Positions 1-9,871 are shown, counted from the stretch's first letter. The stretch is DNA of 64,000 bases from Yersinia rochesterensis (GCF_003600645.1 NZ_CP032482.1:1860001-1924000), one strand, 5' to 3'. The notes: generated from the letters alone by a model not told the origin. Numbers and translations are program-made.

Positions 1-133
1 AAATGCCAGCCCAAGAGATACTTTTATTATTGTGATAATTGAGTTCGCACCACAGAACAATTTCTCATTCAACATTTATGTAACAATTTAAAGCGATATT
101 TATCCTTTAAATGAATTTATATAGGTGGCTGCT

Positions 134-442
134 ATGAGAAGTTTTTTGATCATATTCTTCGTTTATTTTCCTATTTTTGCCGGTGCTGCTGAACCGCAAT
201 CTATCTTGCCCGTCCCTGCCATAATGAAAGTCTCTGAAGCTGTTTGCAGTAATCGGTATGTCACTAAAGAACGAATTACATGCATGAAGTTAGTTGATGT
301 ATCCATTCTTAAAGCCTATTGGGTTGGGCAGATGAAAAGTTCCTGTACTTCAAAGTTTGGGGCCCCAAACCCGTCATGCAATAATATTAGATGGCTGGCA
401 AATGCTTTAGACAGAATGGGGGGACAGTATCTTGAGGAATAG
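134..442 (+). CDS. Small exported protein of unknown function
   Basis: This is a 102-residue protein that I do not recognise. The ATG at 134 is preferred over the in-frame GTG at 125 because the purine-rich ATAGGTGG lies at the right distance before it. Residues 1-18 form a hydrophobic segment ending in a small-residue cleavage-like site (AGAA), so it is probably exported to the periplasm. The mature part has four cysteines, which could form two disulphides. It stands alone, convergent with the DNA glycosylase gene that follows. No function is assigned. Confidence 0.6.
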   Translation: MRSFLIIFFVYFPIFAGAAEPQSILPVPAIMKVSEAVCSNRYVTKERITCMKLVDVSILKAYWVGQMKSSCTSKFGAPNPSCNNIRWLANALDRMGGQYLEE

Positions 443-473
443 AGAAATATATCAATAACCGCTATAAACTGTG

Positions 474-1082
474 TCATACCATCTCTTCATGTGACAATGC
501 CCATAAATACAATGATGCAGTTGTGCCATAAGGCGTGTAGCGGCGGCGATATTGTTCAAAACGTTCTCGCGGTAGCGTTTTGTGGCGATATAAATTCATC
601 ATACCGCGGCGGATGGCCAAATCTCCCCAACTGAGAATGTCTGGGCGAGAAAGTGAAGAAATAAGCAACATTTCTGCGGTCCAAATACCCACACCATTAA
701 GATTTGATAGCTGGGAAATAACCTCATTATCGGGTAACTGAGAAATAGCGGATAAATCCAGTGAACCATTGAGTACCGCGTCGGCTGCGCCCTTGATATA
801 TCCGGCTTTACGCATGGTCATCCCGCAGCCTTGAATTGCTTCTATAGACGCAGCGGCAACCGTGAGCGGTGTCACTGTACCCAATAATGCCAACAGGCGT
901 GCGTTAACAGTGAGCGCCGCTTTAACTGATATTTGCTGGTCAACGATATTTCTGATTAATGCAGCAAACAAATCCGGTGATAATGGGCGGGCTATCATTC
1001 CGAGCCGCTCAATAGCCGCCGCCATCTTTTTGTCCCGCCGCTTAAGATGATTAATCTCTATCTCACCGTAGTTGTAGAACAT
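474..1082 (-). CDS. AlkA-like DNA-3-methyladenine glycosylase (HhH-GPD family)
   Basis: A 202-residue base-excision DNA glycosylase of the HhH-GPD superfamily, expected to remove alkylated purines from DNA. The helix-hairpin-helix LNGVGIWTAEM is visible about two thirds along, followed by the catalytic-aspartate region WGDLAIRRG. The N-terminal DLFAALIRNIVDQQIS matches the family's helical entry. The reading frame is open 14 codons further upstream, but the ATG at 1082 has GGAG eight bases before it and gives the family's usual length of about 200. It lacks the N-terminal domain of E. coli AlkA, as do many short bacterial homologues. The exact substrate range cannot be read from sequence. Confidence 0.85.
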   Translation of the reverse strand: MFYNYGEIEINHLKRRDKKMAAAIERLGMIARPLSPDLFAALIRNIVDQQISVKAALTVNARLLALLGTVTPLTVAAASIEAIQGCGMTMRKAGYIKGAADAVLNGSLDLSAISQLPDNEVISQLSNLNGVGIWTAEMLLISSLSRPDILSWGDLAIRRGMMNLYRHKTLPRERFEQYRRRYTPYGTTASLYLWALSHEEMV

Positions 1083-1163
1083 TCGCTGACTCCAATAAAA
1101 ACCTCTCAAGATGAGATTTAGCATAGCGTTACTGTTCAGCCATTACTCTCTCTTTCTTGTCTT

Positions 1164-4121
1164 TTAAACAGTTTCTGCCAGCGAAATATCCTGGTTGCCA
1201 AGTTTTTGCAGTAAAGCTGAAATATCAATATTATCTACTTTATCGGCTTGCAGGTAGGTAATGGCGTATTCCTGCCAGATGCCGGATTGTAGGAATAAAA
1301 TAAACAGTTCTCTATCCAGGTGATTTTCATTCACCATATTTAGCATAATATTCAGTGCTTCGGATAATAACTTTCCTGGTTTATAAGGGCGGTCGGCTGC
1401 GGTCAGGGCTTCAAATACATCGGCAATAGCCATCATTCGTACTGGAATACTCATCTGTTTATAAGTGAGTTGGCAAGGATATCCTTTACCGTCCATGCGC
1501 TCATGATGCCCACCAGCAATAGCGGCTACATTTGCCATGGTGCGCGGGAAAGGCAGTTTTTTGAGCATCACAATTGTTTGCATAATGTGTTCATTAATTT
1601 TATAGCGGTCTTCTTCTGTCAATGTTCCACGCCGAATACTGAGGTTATAAATCTCACCTCGGTTATAAAGCAAAGTCGGTTCTGGTACTTTGAAATCATA
1701 ATATTCCTTGCGCTTATTGTTACTATCTCGGTAAATGAGATGTTCTTCCTTATCTGCCAGCATCGGTTCTAGCGCGGGTATTGAGGCAACTGGCTGTCGA
1801 GCTTTACGCTCGCGTTCTTCGTGAGCAATACCGACATTATCATCTAATGTGCGAGTCCAGTGATACCCGGCAATGTGCTGGATACGCGCTATGGCGTCAT
1901 CGGACATAAATTCACCGCCGATATTACAGTGCGCGATAAAGTAAAAGTCATCATCCAACTGACGCAATTCAGCCACCAATAATTGTTGTTCAGTGTCATT
2001 AGCATTAATCGTGGCATGGCGGCGCAAGAAATCGATCTCTTTTTCGCATTTTAAGACTTCAAACCTCATCCGTATTTCATGGATACGGTCATAAATTAAC
2101 TCCAGTTTAGTTGATTTATCCACCACAAATTCAGGTGTGGTTATCTTGCCACAGTCATGTAACCAGCATGCTGTATGCAGTTCTTCCCACTCATTCTCAG
2201 ATAAACTAAAGTTAGCGAAAGGCCCTTCTTTGATATTCACCGCAGCTCTGGCGAGCATTTTGGTTATTTGGGGCACTCGCTGACAGTGCCCACCGGTATA
2301 AGCACTTTTGGCATCAATAGCACCCGCAATGAGCTCAATAAATGCATTGAGCAGGTTTTTTTGCTCTTGTAATAACTTCTGAGTTTCTACTGAAACAGAT
2401 AAACTACCGACCAGTGCATTAACTAATTGAATTTTAGAATGTTCACGCTCTGCATTTAATTGATACGGGGTAAATAGCAATAAAAAACCCAAGAGTTGTT
2501 TATCATGAGTTTTCATGGGTACAGCAACAAAACGCAGTGGCAAATAAGGTTGCAGAAAGTCTTGTAATTGACTGAATATATTATTTTCATTTAAAGTTCC
2601 AGCAATGGTTTGCCCTGCTAGCACTGGCTGGAAAGTGGCGAAATTATTTTCTTTTATATCTAATGACGCCATTTCTGCCACTGGAATATTTTCGCCATGC
2701 CAGCGAAACGCCGTCGGTGTAAATATCCCTCCATCTTTATCGGCAAGAAATATAATCCCACCAGTCATTGCTGCAATTTCTGTCGTTTCACTTAATAACC
2801 CCTGCATTTGTCGGAAGAAGCTGTTTTCTGCCGTCAACATATTGCCCATTGAAATGAATTGCTTCAGTGTTGATTTCATTTTTGACATTGATTTGTGCAA
2901 CTCATCGACTTCTTCAATCATGGATTGCTCTGATTGGCCTTCTTCGAAGTATAAGTTGCTTATAGCGTCAGCATCTTTGCGAAGACGAATCAGTGGATTG
3001 GATATTTTGCGTGAGAAATACCAAACAAGAGGTAAGCTGAGTAACAGTAGGATAAATGCAATAAAGGTTGAATAATGACGAATTGAATTCGCATCAGCAG
3101 TAAGGTAGCTTGCCGGAGTAGCAATGACCAACTGATATTTATTTCCGCTATTATTAATGTCGACAATTGAGCCGTACCAACGCTTATCTTGTGCATCAAA
3201 AATGATACTGCGGCTATTATCAATATTGTACTCAGCGCTATTCTCTTGGGTGTTTAGCAATGTTTGTAATACCGAAATCTGTTTGTCCGCATCCATTGGG
3301 TTTGCTGTGTTTTCTTGCGGATTAGGTAGGCTCGCGATAATTTCACCACGAGAATTTATAATAATGGCTTGGCTACCCAGAGGTAGATTTTGTCTTATTA
3401 AAAATTGTGATAATGAGGCTAGGGAAACATCTAACCCAATAATTGACTGATTATTTTCAGATCGGCGACTATAGGTAAAACCAGTTTCACCAGTACCTTT
3501 GAAAATATAAATAGGGGAGGTGACCAAGTTGGGGCTTGCCGAGGCCAGAATAAACCAATCTCGCCTCCTGGGATCATAGTTATCATTATCGCGTGGCATT
3601 ACAGCAATGGGCTGCAGTTTCTCATTCAGATAAATAAAACGTTTCTCCGGTAAGCTATCGAGAAAACGATTACTTTGAATCATCCACTCAGCACCTTCTG
3701 GCGCATGAAATAATGTACGATTAGCCTCTGTTAGGCGACGTAGCATAAATAAATCACCATTAGGATAAGCGCTATACACAGCACTGGCGTAGTCATTCTG
3801 TTTCAGAACTTCAACAAATTTACTCACAAAAGCCATCCGCTGTTCAAGTGTCGATAATTCTGTGATTTGCATACTGGCGAGGAGGTTAACGGACATCATC
3901 ATTGGTCGTGTTATCGCATCTAATTCTGCCGCAATAGCCTCCCCTGTTTTTTGATATTGGCTATTGGTGCTAATTTCAGTCAGTTTAGTCAGTTGGCTAT
4001 AACCAAAAATAATGATCACAGTACCAATTGAGATAATCAGCAGAGTGAAAAAGGCTGCAATCTGAATATGCAAAGGATAGCGTTTTTTTAGTTTGAACAG
4101 GTTACTGGGCATCATGTCCAT
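1164..4121 (-). CDS. Membrane HD-GYP signalling protein with periplasmic sensor and HAMP domains
   Basis: A 985-residue inner-membrane sensor. Residues about 17-40 are a first membrane helix, followed by a periplasmic sensor region of about 300 residues that looks like a double-Cache fold. A second helix lies near 350-370, then a HAMP-like linker, a GAF-like stretch (about 435-580) and a C-terminal HD-GYP phosphohydrolase. The metal-binding HD (WLHDCGK) is near residue 655 and the HHExxDGxGYP motif (HHERMDGKGYP) near 872. HD-GYP domains typically hydrolyse cyclic di-GMP, so a c-di-GMP phosphodiesterase role is likely but inferred. Oddly, about 215 residues separate the two motifs, far more than in compact HD-GYP enzymes. 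It sits near the flagellar cluster, which would suit a role in the motility switch, though no sigma-28 promoter is seen before it. Confidence 0.85.
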   Translation of the reverse strand: MDMMPSNLFKLKKRYPLHIQIAAFFTLLIISIGTVIIIFGYSQLTKLTEISTNSQYQKTGEAIAAELDAITRPMMMSVNLLASMQITELSTLEQRMAFVSKFVEVLKQNDYASAVYSAYPNGDLFMLRRLTEANRTLFHAPEGAEWMIQSNRFLDSLPEKRFIYLNEKLQPIAVMPRDNDNYDPRRRDWFILASASPNLVTSPIYIFKGTGETGFTYSRRSENNQSIIGLDVSLASLSQFLIRQNLPLGSQAIIINSRGEIIASLPNPQENTANPMDADKQISVLQTLLNTQENSAEYNIDNSRSIIFDAQDKRWYGSIVDINNSGNKYQLVIATPASYLTADANSIRHYSTFIAFILLLLSLPLVWYFSRKISNPLIRLRKDADAISNLYFEEGQSEQSMIEEVDELHKSMSKMKSTLKQFISMGNMLTAENSFFRQMQGLLSETTEIAAMTGGIIFLADKDGGIFTPTAFRWHGENIPVAEMASLDIKENNFATFQPVLAGQTIAGTLNENNIFSQLQDFLQPYLPLRFVAVPMKTHDKQLLGFLLLFTPYQLNAEREHSKIQLVNALVGSLSVSVETQKLLQEQKNLLNAFIELIAGAIDAKSAYTGGHCQRVPQITKMLARAAVNIKEGPFANFSLSENEWEELHTACWLHDCGKITTPEFVVDKSTKLELIYDRIHEIRMRFEVLKCEKEIDFLRRHATINANDTEQQLLVAELRQLDDDFYFIAHCNIGGEFMSDDAIARIQHIAGYHWTRTLDDNVGIAHEERERKARQPVASIPALEPMLADKEEHLIYRDSNNKRKEYYDFKVPEPTLLYNRGEIYNLSIRRGTLTEEDRYKINEHIMQTIVMLKKLPFPRTMANVAAIAGGHHERMDGKGYPCQLTYKQMSIPVRMMAIADVFEALTAADRPYKPGKLLSEALNIMLNMVNENHLDRELFILFLQSGIWQEYAITYLQADKVDNIDISALLQKLGNQDISLAETV

Positions 4122-4427
4122 CCTGATAGTTTATTATTTAATCAATCTTAATCATAGAATGCACCTGTCTAACTAGCATATTCTTATTTTTTTCAGTAAG
4201 TTATGTCTAATCGCATGATTGTAAAGATTTTTATTGATATCAATCCAATATTATTGGAAGAAAAATCTAGTGATGGTATTAAAAAATAAGGTTTTAACGT
4301 GTGGAATATCTAAAAGCAGTATTTAGCAGTCAGGATGATTATCGATAAAAGATGTGGATACCTAAATACGGATGTAGGCGTTGATAGTGGGCACACAGGC
4401 AATTTGAAGTATGATGTGTGTTAGGCC
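4122..4427. other. Intergenic region without recognised gene
   Basis: AT-rich spacer of about 300 bases between the HD-GYP gene and the AraC-type regulator gene. It should hold the promoter of the HD-GYP gene, but I see no clear sigma factor or regulator site. Confidence 0.4.
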
Positions 4428-5303
4428 CTAAATCAGGTTTAAATAATGATGATAATTGACTTCTGGTGGGTCGTTATTGGGAGGTTGTAAACGATGATGC
4501 CCACGTATGGCTGTAGGAGCAAATCCAAAACGCTTGCGAAAACGTTCGGCAAAACGTGATGCGCTCTCGTAACCTACCTGATTAGCAATCAATGAAATTG
4601 GCCAGTCGGTACCTTGTAACAAACGTAGAGCACTGGTCATGCGCACATCAATCATCAAATCCCGTAAGAGTATATTTTCGGCCGCTAATTTTCGCCGTAA
4701 TACCACTTCACTCATTGCCATATGATCGGCAACTGCAGCCGCTGACCATATTTTGTGTGGGTCAAGTGCCAGACAACGGCGCACTCTCTCACTTAATGAC
4801 CTGTCATCGTTTAATCTAAATTTAACACCACATTGTGCTAACCAAAGTAACAATTCCAGCATGCGGTGCCTGATGATCGCCGGGGGAATATCACCTATAT
4901 CGGATATTGCTTTAAATGTACTCCCGAATGTATTCATAAATTCCGGTGCTAAATTACGCACCGGCATAACTCCAGGAATAACGCTAAGGCCAGTTGATGC
5001 GGGATGATTAGCAAAGGTCGCTATCAAATGCGGGTCACAACGCAGTTGGTGACTAAAAAATAACCCATCGTCAGATAAGCCATTAACAATATCAATTGTC
5101 TGGCCGCTACTGATGGCAACTATTTCACCTGCTCGGATAGTGCATTCCTGATTATCCCAGCGAATAATTTTATGCCCACGGTTAACCATAATGAGCAAAG
5201 GTTGCTCAATATAGACGGAGGTGAGCAGTAGCTCTGTGTGTTGAATAATATGTGCAGAGCTACCCACTCCAGGGCAAAAATTAATTATACGTTCCATCGA
5301 CAT
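4428..5303 (-). CDS. AraC-family transcriptional regulator
   Basis: A 291-residue regulator. The N-terminal half looks like a cupin-type sensing domain (HKIIRWDNQECTIRAGE). The C-terminal 100 residues hold two helix-turn-helix units typical of AraC proteins, with the second signature ISLIANQVGYESASRFAERF followed by RKRFGFAPT. The layout resembles GadX-type and other stand-alone AraC regulators. Its target is unknown. It stands alone between the HD-GYP gene and the fliT end of the flagellar operon, with about 270 bases of AT-rich DNA on its upstream side. Confidence 0.85.
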   Translation of the reverse strand: MSMERIINFCPGVGSSAHIIQHTELLLTSVYIEQPLLIMVNRGHKIIRWDNQECTIRAGEIVAISSGQTIDIVNGLSDDGLFFSHQLRCDPHLIATFANHPASTGLSVIPGVMPVRNLAPEFMNTFGSTFKAISDIGDIPPAIIRHRMLELLLWLAQCGVKFRLNDDRSLSERVRRCLALDPHKIWSAAAVADHMAMSEVVLRRKLAAENILLRDLMIDVRMTSALRLLQGTDWPISLIANQVGYESASRFAERFRKRFGFAPTAIRGHHRLQPPNNDPPEVNYHHYLNLI

Positions 5304-5572
5304 TCATTTCACAATTTTAGCCTGAGAATATCTTTACGCTTTGAATAGCTGGCTGGCAACTTATTTTAATAGAAAAATGACAATAACCGACTATCTTAGC
5401 GAAAAGCATTAGGAGTGAGAGTGATAGCCAGTTAGATATGAGTAATTGTTACTATTAATATAATTCCATGTTAAAAATAATGACATTAAAAATCTATTGT
5501 CATGTTAATAATTTCAAATTTATCTTATTGCTCAGTAATTCATCGAAATTTTATGATTTTATGAATTGAATA

Positions 5573-5935
5573 TTACTGAGTTTCACCTAACAATAATGCA
5601 TGGTCAGGAAACTGACCATAAGTATTATTCACCGCCTGTTGCTTTGTTGACTGGCCAACCAACTCACTTAATGCATCAAGACGCAATTGTAATAGACGCT
5701 TAATCTCAATTTCATTATCCAAAATAGCACGAAGCTTTTCTCGTAATAACTCTTGCAGTGCTAGCGATGAGCATGAAGAAATAGTGACATGGGCGGTGCT
5801 TTCAACTGCTTTAAGATAAATCATTTCTAGATCAACCAGCGCATCCCAATTACCCTCGGTCGCCAGCACTAACATTTGCTCACTGAGGGTCAGGATTTGT
5901 TGATAATCGGACAAAAGGTGCTGGTGACGTTCCAT
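5573..5935 (-). CDS. fliT: Flagellar export chaperone FliT
   Basis: A 120-residue helical protein, the last gene of a fliD-fliS-fliT operon. FliT proteins bind the filament cap protein FliD before export and also restrain the class-2 activator FlhD4C2. Identification rests on length, helical character, the N-terminal pattern ([15 protein letters not shown]) and its fixed place eleven bases after fliS. Sequence conservation in FliT is weak, so context carries much of the weight. Confidence 0.85.
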   Translation of the reverse strand: MERHQHLLSDYQQILTLSEQMLVLATEGNWDALVDLEMIYLKAVESTAHVTISSCSSLALQELLREKLRAILDNEIEIKRLLQLRLDALSELVGQSTKQQAVNNTYGQFPDHALLLGETQ

Positions 5936-5946
5936 TTAATGGGGTC

Positions 5947-6345
5947 CTAATCTGGTTGATAATTGGGGCCGATCTGCCGCCAGGCATCCGCAATATTTTC
6001 GAGCAAAGCGAGCACTTCAGTAATAGCCTGTTCGTCATTATGTAAGTTGGCATGCAGCAAGCGCCGTGTCATATAGTCATACAAGGCTGATAAGTTTTCG
6101 GCCAGCTCACCACCTTTCTCCATATCCAGTCCCGCACTTAGCCCATTATCAATGATATTAATAGCTTTGGATAATGCAGCGCCTTTGGCTGGTATATCTC
6201 CCTGATTCATCAAGATGCGGGCGCGAACCAGGGCGCTTTGCGCCCCGTCGAACAGCATCACGATCAATTGATGAGGGCTTGCACTCATTACACCACTTTC
6301 CATGCCTACTTGAGTATAAGCTTGAACCCCTGATCGATTGTACAT
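5947..6345 (-). CDS. fliS: Flagellin export chaperone FliS
   Basis: A 132-residue cytoplasmic chaperone that binds the C-terminus of flagellin, stops it polymerising early and delivers it to the flagellar type III export gate. The family start is clear: MYNRSGVQAYTQVGMESGV, then SPHQLIVMLFDGA. Length is as expected. It lies eleven bases after fliD and eleven before fliT, so the three genes are almost surely one operon from the sigma-28 promoter in front of fliD. Confidence 0.96.
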   Translation of the reverse strand: MYNRSGVQAYTQVGMESGVMSASPHQLIVMLFDGAQSALVRARILMNQGDIPAKGAALSKAINIIDNGLSAGLDMEKGGELAENLSALYDYMTRRLLHANLHNDEQAITEVLALLENIADAWRQIGPNYQPD

Positions 6346-6355
6346 GTCCTATCCC

Positions 6356-7756
6356 TTATGAAGAAAATTGCTGAGTTAAGAAATTACCGGTATTGGTTAA
6401 TGAACTCACCAATTTATCTAATTGGGTAAATTGTGCTTTATATCGCTCAATGGTGGCGTTAATACTATCAGTGGTCGATGTAACCTGTTTTTCTAATGAT
6501 TTCAGCGATTTGTCTATACCATCTGTGGCTGTTTTTAATGAGCCTTTAGTGGTATCTAGCGCGGTGTTTAACAGGTTATCTATTTGAGTGGCGAAACCTG
6601 TAGTTTTACCGTCGCCGACAAAAAATGCGGTCACACTATTAGGTTGGTCAGTCAACGCCTTATCAAGCTTTTTGGAGTCGATGACTAATTTTCCATCAAG
6701 GTCTTGAGTGATACCCATTGCAGCCAGGGTTTTTACATCCCCCCCTTGTGCTGAGGCCAACTGACTTTTTAGCTGTGTCTGAATACTACGCAATGTCCCA
6801 TCGCCAACTAATGCGCCATTGCTGGTTGATTGATCTTTACCTGGTTCAACAGCGGTATATTTAGTTAAAGAGGCAAATGTCGTTTGTAGTGAGTTATAGG
6901 AATCAACAAATGTTTGAATCGCGGCTTTGGTTGCCGTGGAGTCACGAGTAATTGTCAGTTGTTCAGGTTCATCTTTCTTGGTTACCGCTTTTAAGGTCAG
7001 CGTTACCCCTTGTGGAGCATCGGTAATGGTGTTGCTTTGACGGGTAATAGCCACGCCATTAACCGTCAGTGCGGCATCTTCTGCTTTCACTTTTTGTGTC
7101 ATTGCACCGCTGCCACCGGTACTGCCAGGCGTATAATTCAGGAAATTATTTAAGGTGTCATCACCACTGACACTGACGGTCATTTCTGATTTGGTACCCG
7201 TTTCCTTTGAGGTGAGTGCCAGATAATAAGTGTCATCATCCGCTTTCATAATGCTGGCAGTAACGCTACCTTCTTGTTTATTAATCGCATCACGAATGCC
7301 GGTCAAAGAAGTCTGCTCACTGGCCAACTTAACTTCCAATGGCTTAGTTTGACCCGGCTGTTTTATCGTAATGGTACGACTGTCGTTACTATTGCCCAGT
7401 TTATCTGTTGTGTTTGGCACCTCACCAGAAAGCAGTGATTGCGCTTTAGCCAAATTGGTTACTTCGACAGTGTAACTTCCGGCTGTTGCGCCGCTACCGG
7501 TGGTCGCTGCGAATGCAGTGTTGGTGCTGGTGACAGAAGTCGTGGCTAGCGTATCTGCTTTTTTTAGGGCCGCTGATGCAGTTTCTAATTTAGCTAATGC
7601 GCTCTGTAATACACCATAGGCGGTGAGTTTACCTTTATAACTGGTCTGCTGGTTAGTTAGCGGAGTTAAGCGAGTTTGCTCCGATGCACTTAACTTATCC
7701 AATAAAGTGCCTAGCTCCATATTTGAACCGATACCCAGCGAACTGATACTTGCCAT
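6356..7756 (-). CDS. fliD: Flagellar filament capping protein FliD (HAP2)
   Basis: A 466-residue filament cap protein that sits at the tip of the flagellum and guides flagellin assembly. The N-terminus (MASISSLGIGSNMELGTLLDKL) and the C-terminal coiled-coil region (about residues 385-466) follow the FliD_N and FliD_C layout. The middle is rich in Thr and Ser and is the variable surface part. It is the first gene of fliDST and is transcribed away from fliC. The sigma-28 promoter lies just upstream. Confidence 0.96.
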   Translation of the reverse strand: MASISSLGIGSNMELGTLLDKLSASEQTRLTPLTNQQTSYKGKLTAYGVLQSALAKLETASAALKKADTLATTSVTSTNTAFAATTGSGATAGSYTVEVTNLAKAQSLLSGEVPNTTDKLGNSNDSRTITIKQPGQTKPLEVKLASEQTSLTGIRDAINKQEGSVTASIMKADDDTYYLALTSKETGTKSEMTVSVSGDDTLNNFLNYTPGSTGGSGAMTQKVKAEDAALTVNGVAITRQSNTITDAPQGVTLTLKAVTKKDEPEQLTITRDSTATKAAIQTFVDSYNSLQTTFASLTKYTAVEPGKDQSTSNGALVGDGTLRSIQTQLKSQLASAQGGDVKTLAAMGITQDLDGKLVIDSKKLDKALTDQPNSVTAFFVGDGKTTGFATQIDNLLNTALDTTKGSLKTATDGIDKSLKSLEKQVTSTTDSINATIERYKAQFTQLDKLVSSLTNTGNFLTQQFSS

Positions 7757-7791
7757 TTCTAATCCTTAATATTCAAGTGTCGTTACAGGGG

Positions 7792-7818
7792 TTATCGGCC
7801 AGAGAGACAAAAAGTTTA
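7792..7818 (-). promoter_or_regulatory. Sigma-28 (FliA) promoter of fliDST
   Basis: On the minus strand TAAACTTT, an 11-base spacer, then GCCGATAA. Both elements and the spacing match the FliA consensus (TAAAGTTT-N11-GCCGATAA). It lies about 36 bases upstream of the fliD start. Confidence 0.93.
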
Positions 7819-7954
7819 CACATAAAATAGAATTTATGATGGGCAGAATAACAGGGGATACTAGGGCGTTATTTGCCCCATTGAGTAGAGTGTCAATTAA
7901 AGAATAGATTATTAATCAATTTCAGAAAATTTTAAAATTATTTACCGGAATGTC

Positions 7955-7981
7955 TAAAGGTTCCTTAAAGAACGCCGATAC
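7955..7981 (+). promoter_or_regulatory. Sigma-28 (FliA) promoter of fliC
   Basis: TAAAGGTT at 7955, an 11-base spacer, then GCCGATAC at 7974. This is a near-perfect FliA promoter about 73 bases before the fliC start, so flagellin is a late (class 3) gene as usual. Confidence 0.95.
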
Positions 7982-8053
7982 AAGTTGGGACGGTGATGAA
8001 GCCGTGGGCAGTAAGCCCAAACCATAACCCAACAGCATTTAAGGAATATCACT

Positions 8054-9556
8054 ATGGCGGTAATTAACACTAACACCCTGTCTCTGACGACTCAGAACAA
8101 CATGAATAAATCACAGTCTTCTTTAGGCACCGCCATTGAGCGTTTGTCTTCTGGTCTGCGTATCAACAGTGCAAAAGACGATGCAGCGGGTCAGGCCATC
8201 GCTAACCGCTTCACCTCTAATATCAAAGGCTTGACTCAGGCTTCTCGTAACGCAAACGACGGTATCTCTCTGGCGCAAACCACTGAAGGTGCGTTGGGCG
8301 AAATCAACAACAACTTACAACGTGTTCGTGAGCTGAGTGTTCAGGCTGCAACCGGTTCTAACTCATCTTCTGACCTGAAATCAATCCAGGACGAAATTCA
8401 ACAACGTCTGGACGAAATCGACCGCGTATCTGACCAAACTCAGTTCAACGGCGTGAAAGTTCTGGCTGGCAACAGCAGCATGAAAGTTCAGGTTGGCGCT
8501 AACGATGGCGAAACTATCAGCATCAATCTGGAAAAAATTGACTCAAAAAGCCTGGGCCTGCAAGGCTTCAACGTTGATGGTGCTAAACAAGCCTCTGTTG
8601 ATGATTTGACTTCTCAGTTCAAAGCCACTGGTAGCACTAACTATAATGTTGGTACTCCTGCAGTAGCCTATAAAGTAGATATTAACTCTGGTGCCGTGAC
8701 TAATGGCGCTGGCGCAGCACAATATATTGATGCAGGTACTGGTGCATTCTCCGCTACAGCAACGACTCCTAACACTGCATCTACGGTTTATACCGCGACG
8801 GCAAAAGCAGGCACTGAAGCTACTTCTATTGCAGCTGCGTCTGTGGGTAAAGCCGTTGGTGATAAATTCACCGCTGAAGGCATGGAATTCACTGTTAAAA
8901 CAGCTGCTGATGCAAATGGTAACGGTGTATACAGTGCAACTGTTGATGGTAAAAGTGTTGATTTCACAACATCAGCTAGTACTGCGGCTACCGGTACCGC
9001 TGCTGAAGTGAAAACTTCTAGCGCTTTGTTCTCCTCTGTTGTTGGTGGCGGTTTAACCACCAAAGCGACTGAAAATAACCGCGCTGCAACTTTAGCTGAC
9101 TTGGATTTAAAAGGCGCGACTAAAACCGGCAGCACCCTGACTGTTAACGGCACCGCGTACACTGCTAACGCCAAAGGTGATGAAATCACTAACGCTGCTG
9201 GCAAGACTATGTACATGTCCCGCACCGCTAACGGCAACGTGACTCTGATCAACGAAGATGCTGCTGCATCTGAGAAATCAACCGAGAACCAACTGGCGAC
9301 TGTTGATAAAGCGCTGGCACAAGTTGATGCACTGCGTAGTGGCTTGGGTGCGGTACAAAACCGTTTCGACTCAGCCATTACCAACCTGGGTAACACCATC
9401 AATAACCTGACTTCAGCACGTAGCCGCATCCAGGATGCTGATTACTCTACTGAAGTATCTAACATGAGCCGTGCGAACATACTGCAACAAGCAGGGACTT
9501 CTGTACTGGCTCAGGCCAATCAGGTTCCACAAACTGTATTGTCTCTGCTGCGTTAA
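8054..9556 (+). CDS. fliC: Flagellin
   Basis: A 500-residue flagellin, the filament subunit. The conserved D0/D1 N-terminus (about residues 1-170) contains SSGLRINSAKDDAAGQ and QRVRELSVQA, the region seen by TLR5. The C-terminal about 100 residues end in VLSLLR and include RIQDADYSTEVSNM. The middle (about 180-395) is Ala/Thr/Gly rich and variable and will carry the H-antigen. AAGGAATATCACT is a good ribosome binding site before the ATG. Only one flagellin gene is present in this locus, unlike the tandem copies reported in Y. enterocolitica. A strong terminator follows. Confidence 0.98.
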   Translation: MAVINTNTLSLTTQNNMNKSQSSLGTAIERLSSGLRINSAKDDAAGQAIANRFTSNIKGLTQASRNANDGISLAQTTEGALGEINNNLQRVRELSVQAATGSNSSSDLKSIQDEIQQRLDEIDRVSDQTQFNGVKVLAGNSSMKVQVGANDGETISINLEKIDSKSLGLQGFNVDGAKQASVDDLTSQFKATGSTNYNVGTPAVAYKVDINSGAVTNGAGAAQYIDAGTGAFSATATTPNTASTVYTATAKAGTEATSIAAASVGKAVGDKFTAEGMEFTVKTAADANGNGVYSATVDGKSVDFTTSASTAATGTAAEVKTSSALFSSVVGGGLTTKATENNRAATLADLDLKGATKTGSTLTVNGTAYTANAKGDEITNAAGKTMYMSRTANGNVTLINEDAAASEKSTENQLATVDKALAQVDALRSGLGAVQNRFDSAITNLGNTINNLTSARSRIQDADYSTEVSNMSRANILQQAGTSVLAQANQVPQTVLSLLR

Positions 9557-9582
9557 TTCCTCAGAAACACTGCATTATTCAG

Positions 9583-9606
9583 CCCCGCCTTTTCGGCGGG
9601 GTTTTT
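9583..9606 (+). terminator. Rho-independent terminator of fliC
   Basis: CCCCGCC and GGCGGGG form a seven-pair stem with a five-base loop (9583-9601), directly followed by a run of T. Confidence 0.93.
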
Positions 9607-9628
9607 ATATCGCGATAGGAATTTTACG

Positions 9629-9661
9629 CTAAGGAAATAATCGACAGGGTTATTTCCTTAG
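9629..9661. promoter_or_regulatory. Perfect inverted repeat upstream of fliA, candidate FlhDC site
   Basis: CTAAGGAAATAA and TTATTTCCTTAG are exact 12-base inverted arms with nine bases between. It sits about 210 bases before fliA. FlhD4C2 binds imperfect inverted repeats containing AAATA, so this is a candidate class-2 activator site; a hairpin with another role is possible. Confidence 0.45.
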
Positions 9662-9871
9662 AATATAAGTTCAAATCTGGCGCTAATTATTTATTTTTAG
9701 GGATTTTTTGCCGCTATTTAGCGCTCTTTATTTGCAATCCTTGCAATGGGTTAACAGTAAAAGTCATGGGCATAAGTCAAATAGCCGCCTTTTTGTAGGC
9801 CTATTCAGGCGATTGGCTGGCTGACCGGACAGGATAATGGTACGACTCTCTTACCCTTAGGTGCCTGTCTA

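Noticed and set aside
8788..9429. A 213-codon frame antisense to fliC
   Set aside because: It is the shadow of the Ala/Thr-rich variable part of flagellin; no start signal or known family supports it.
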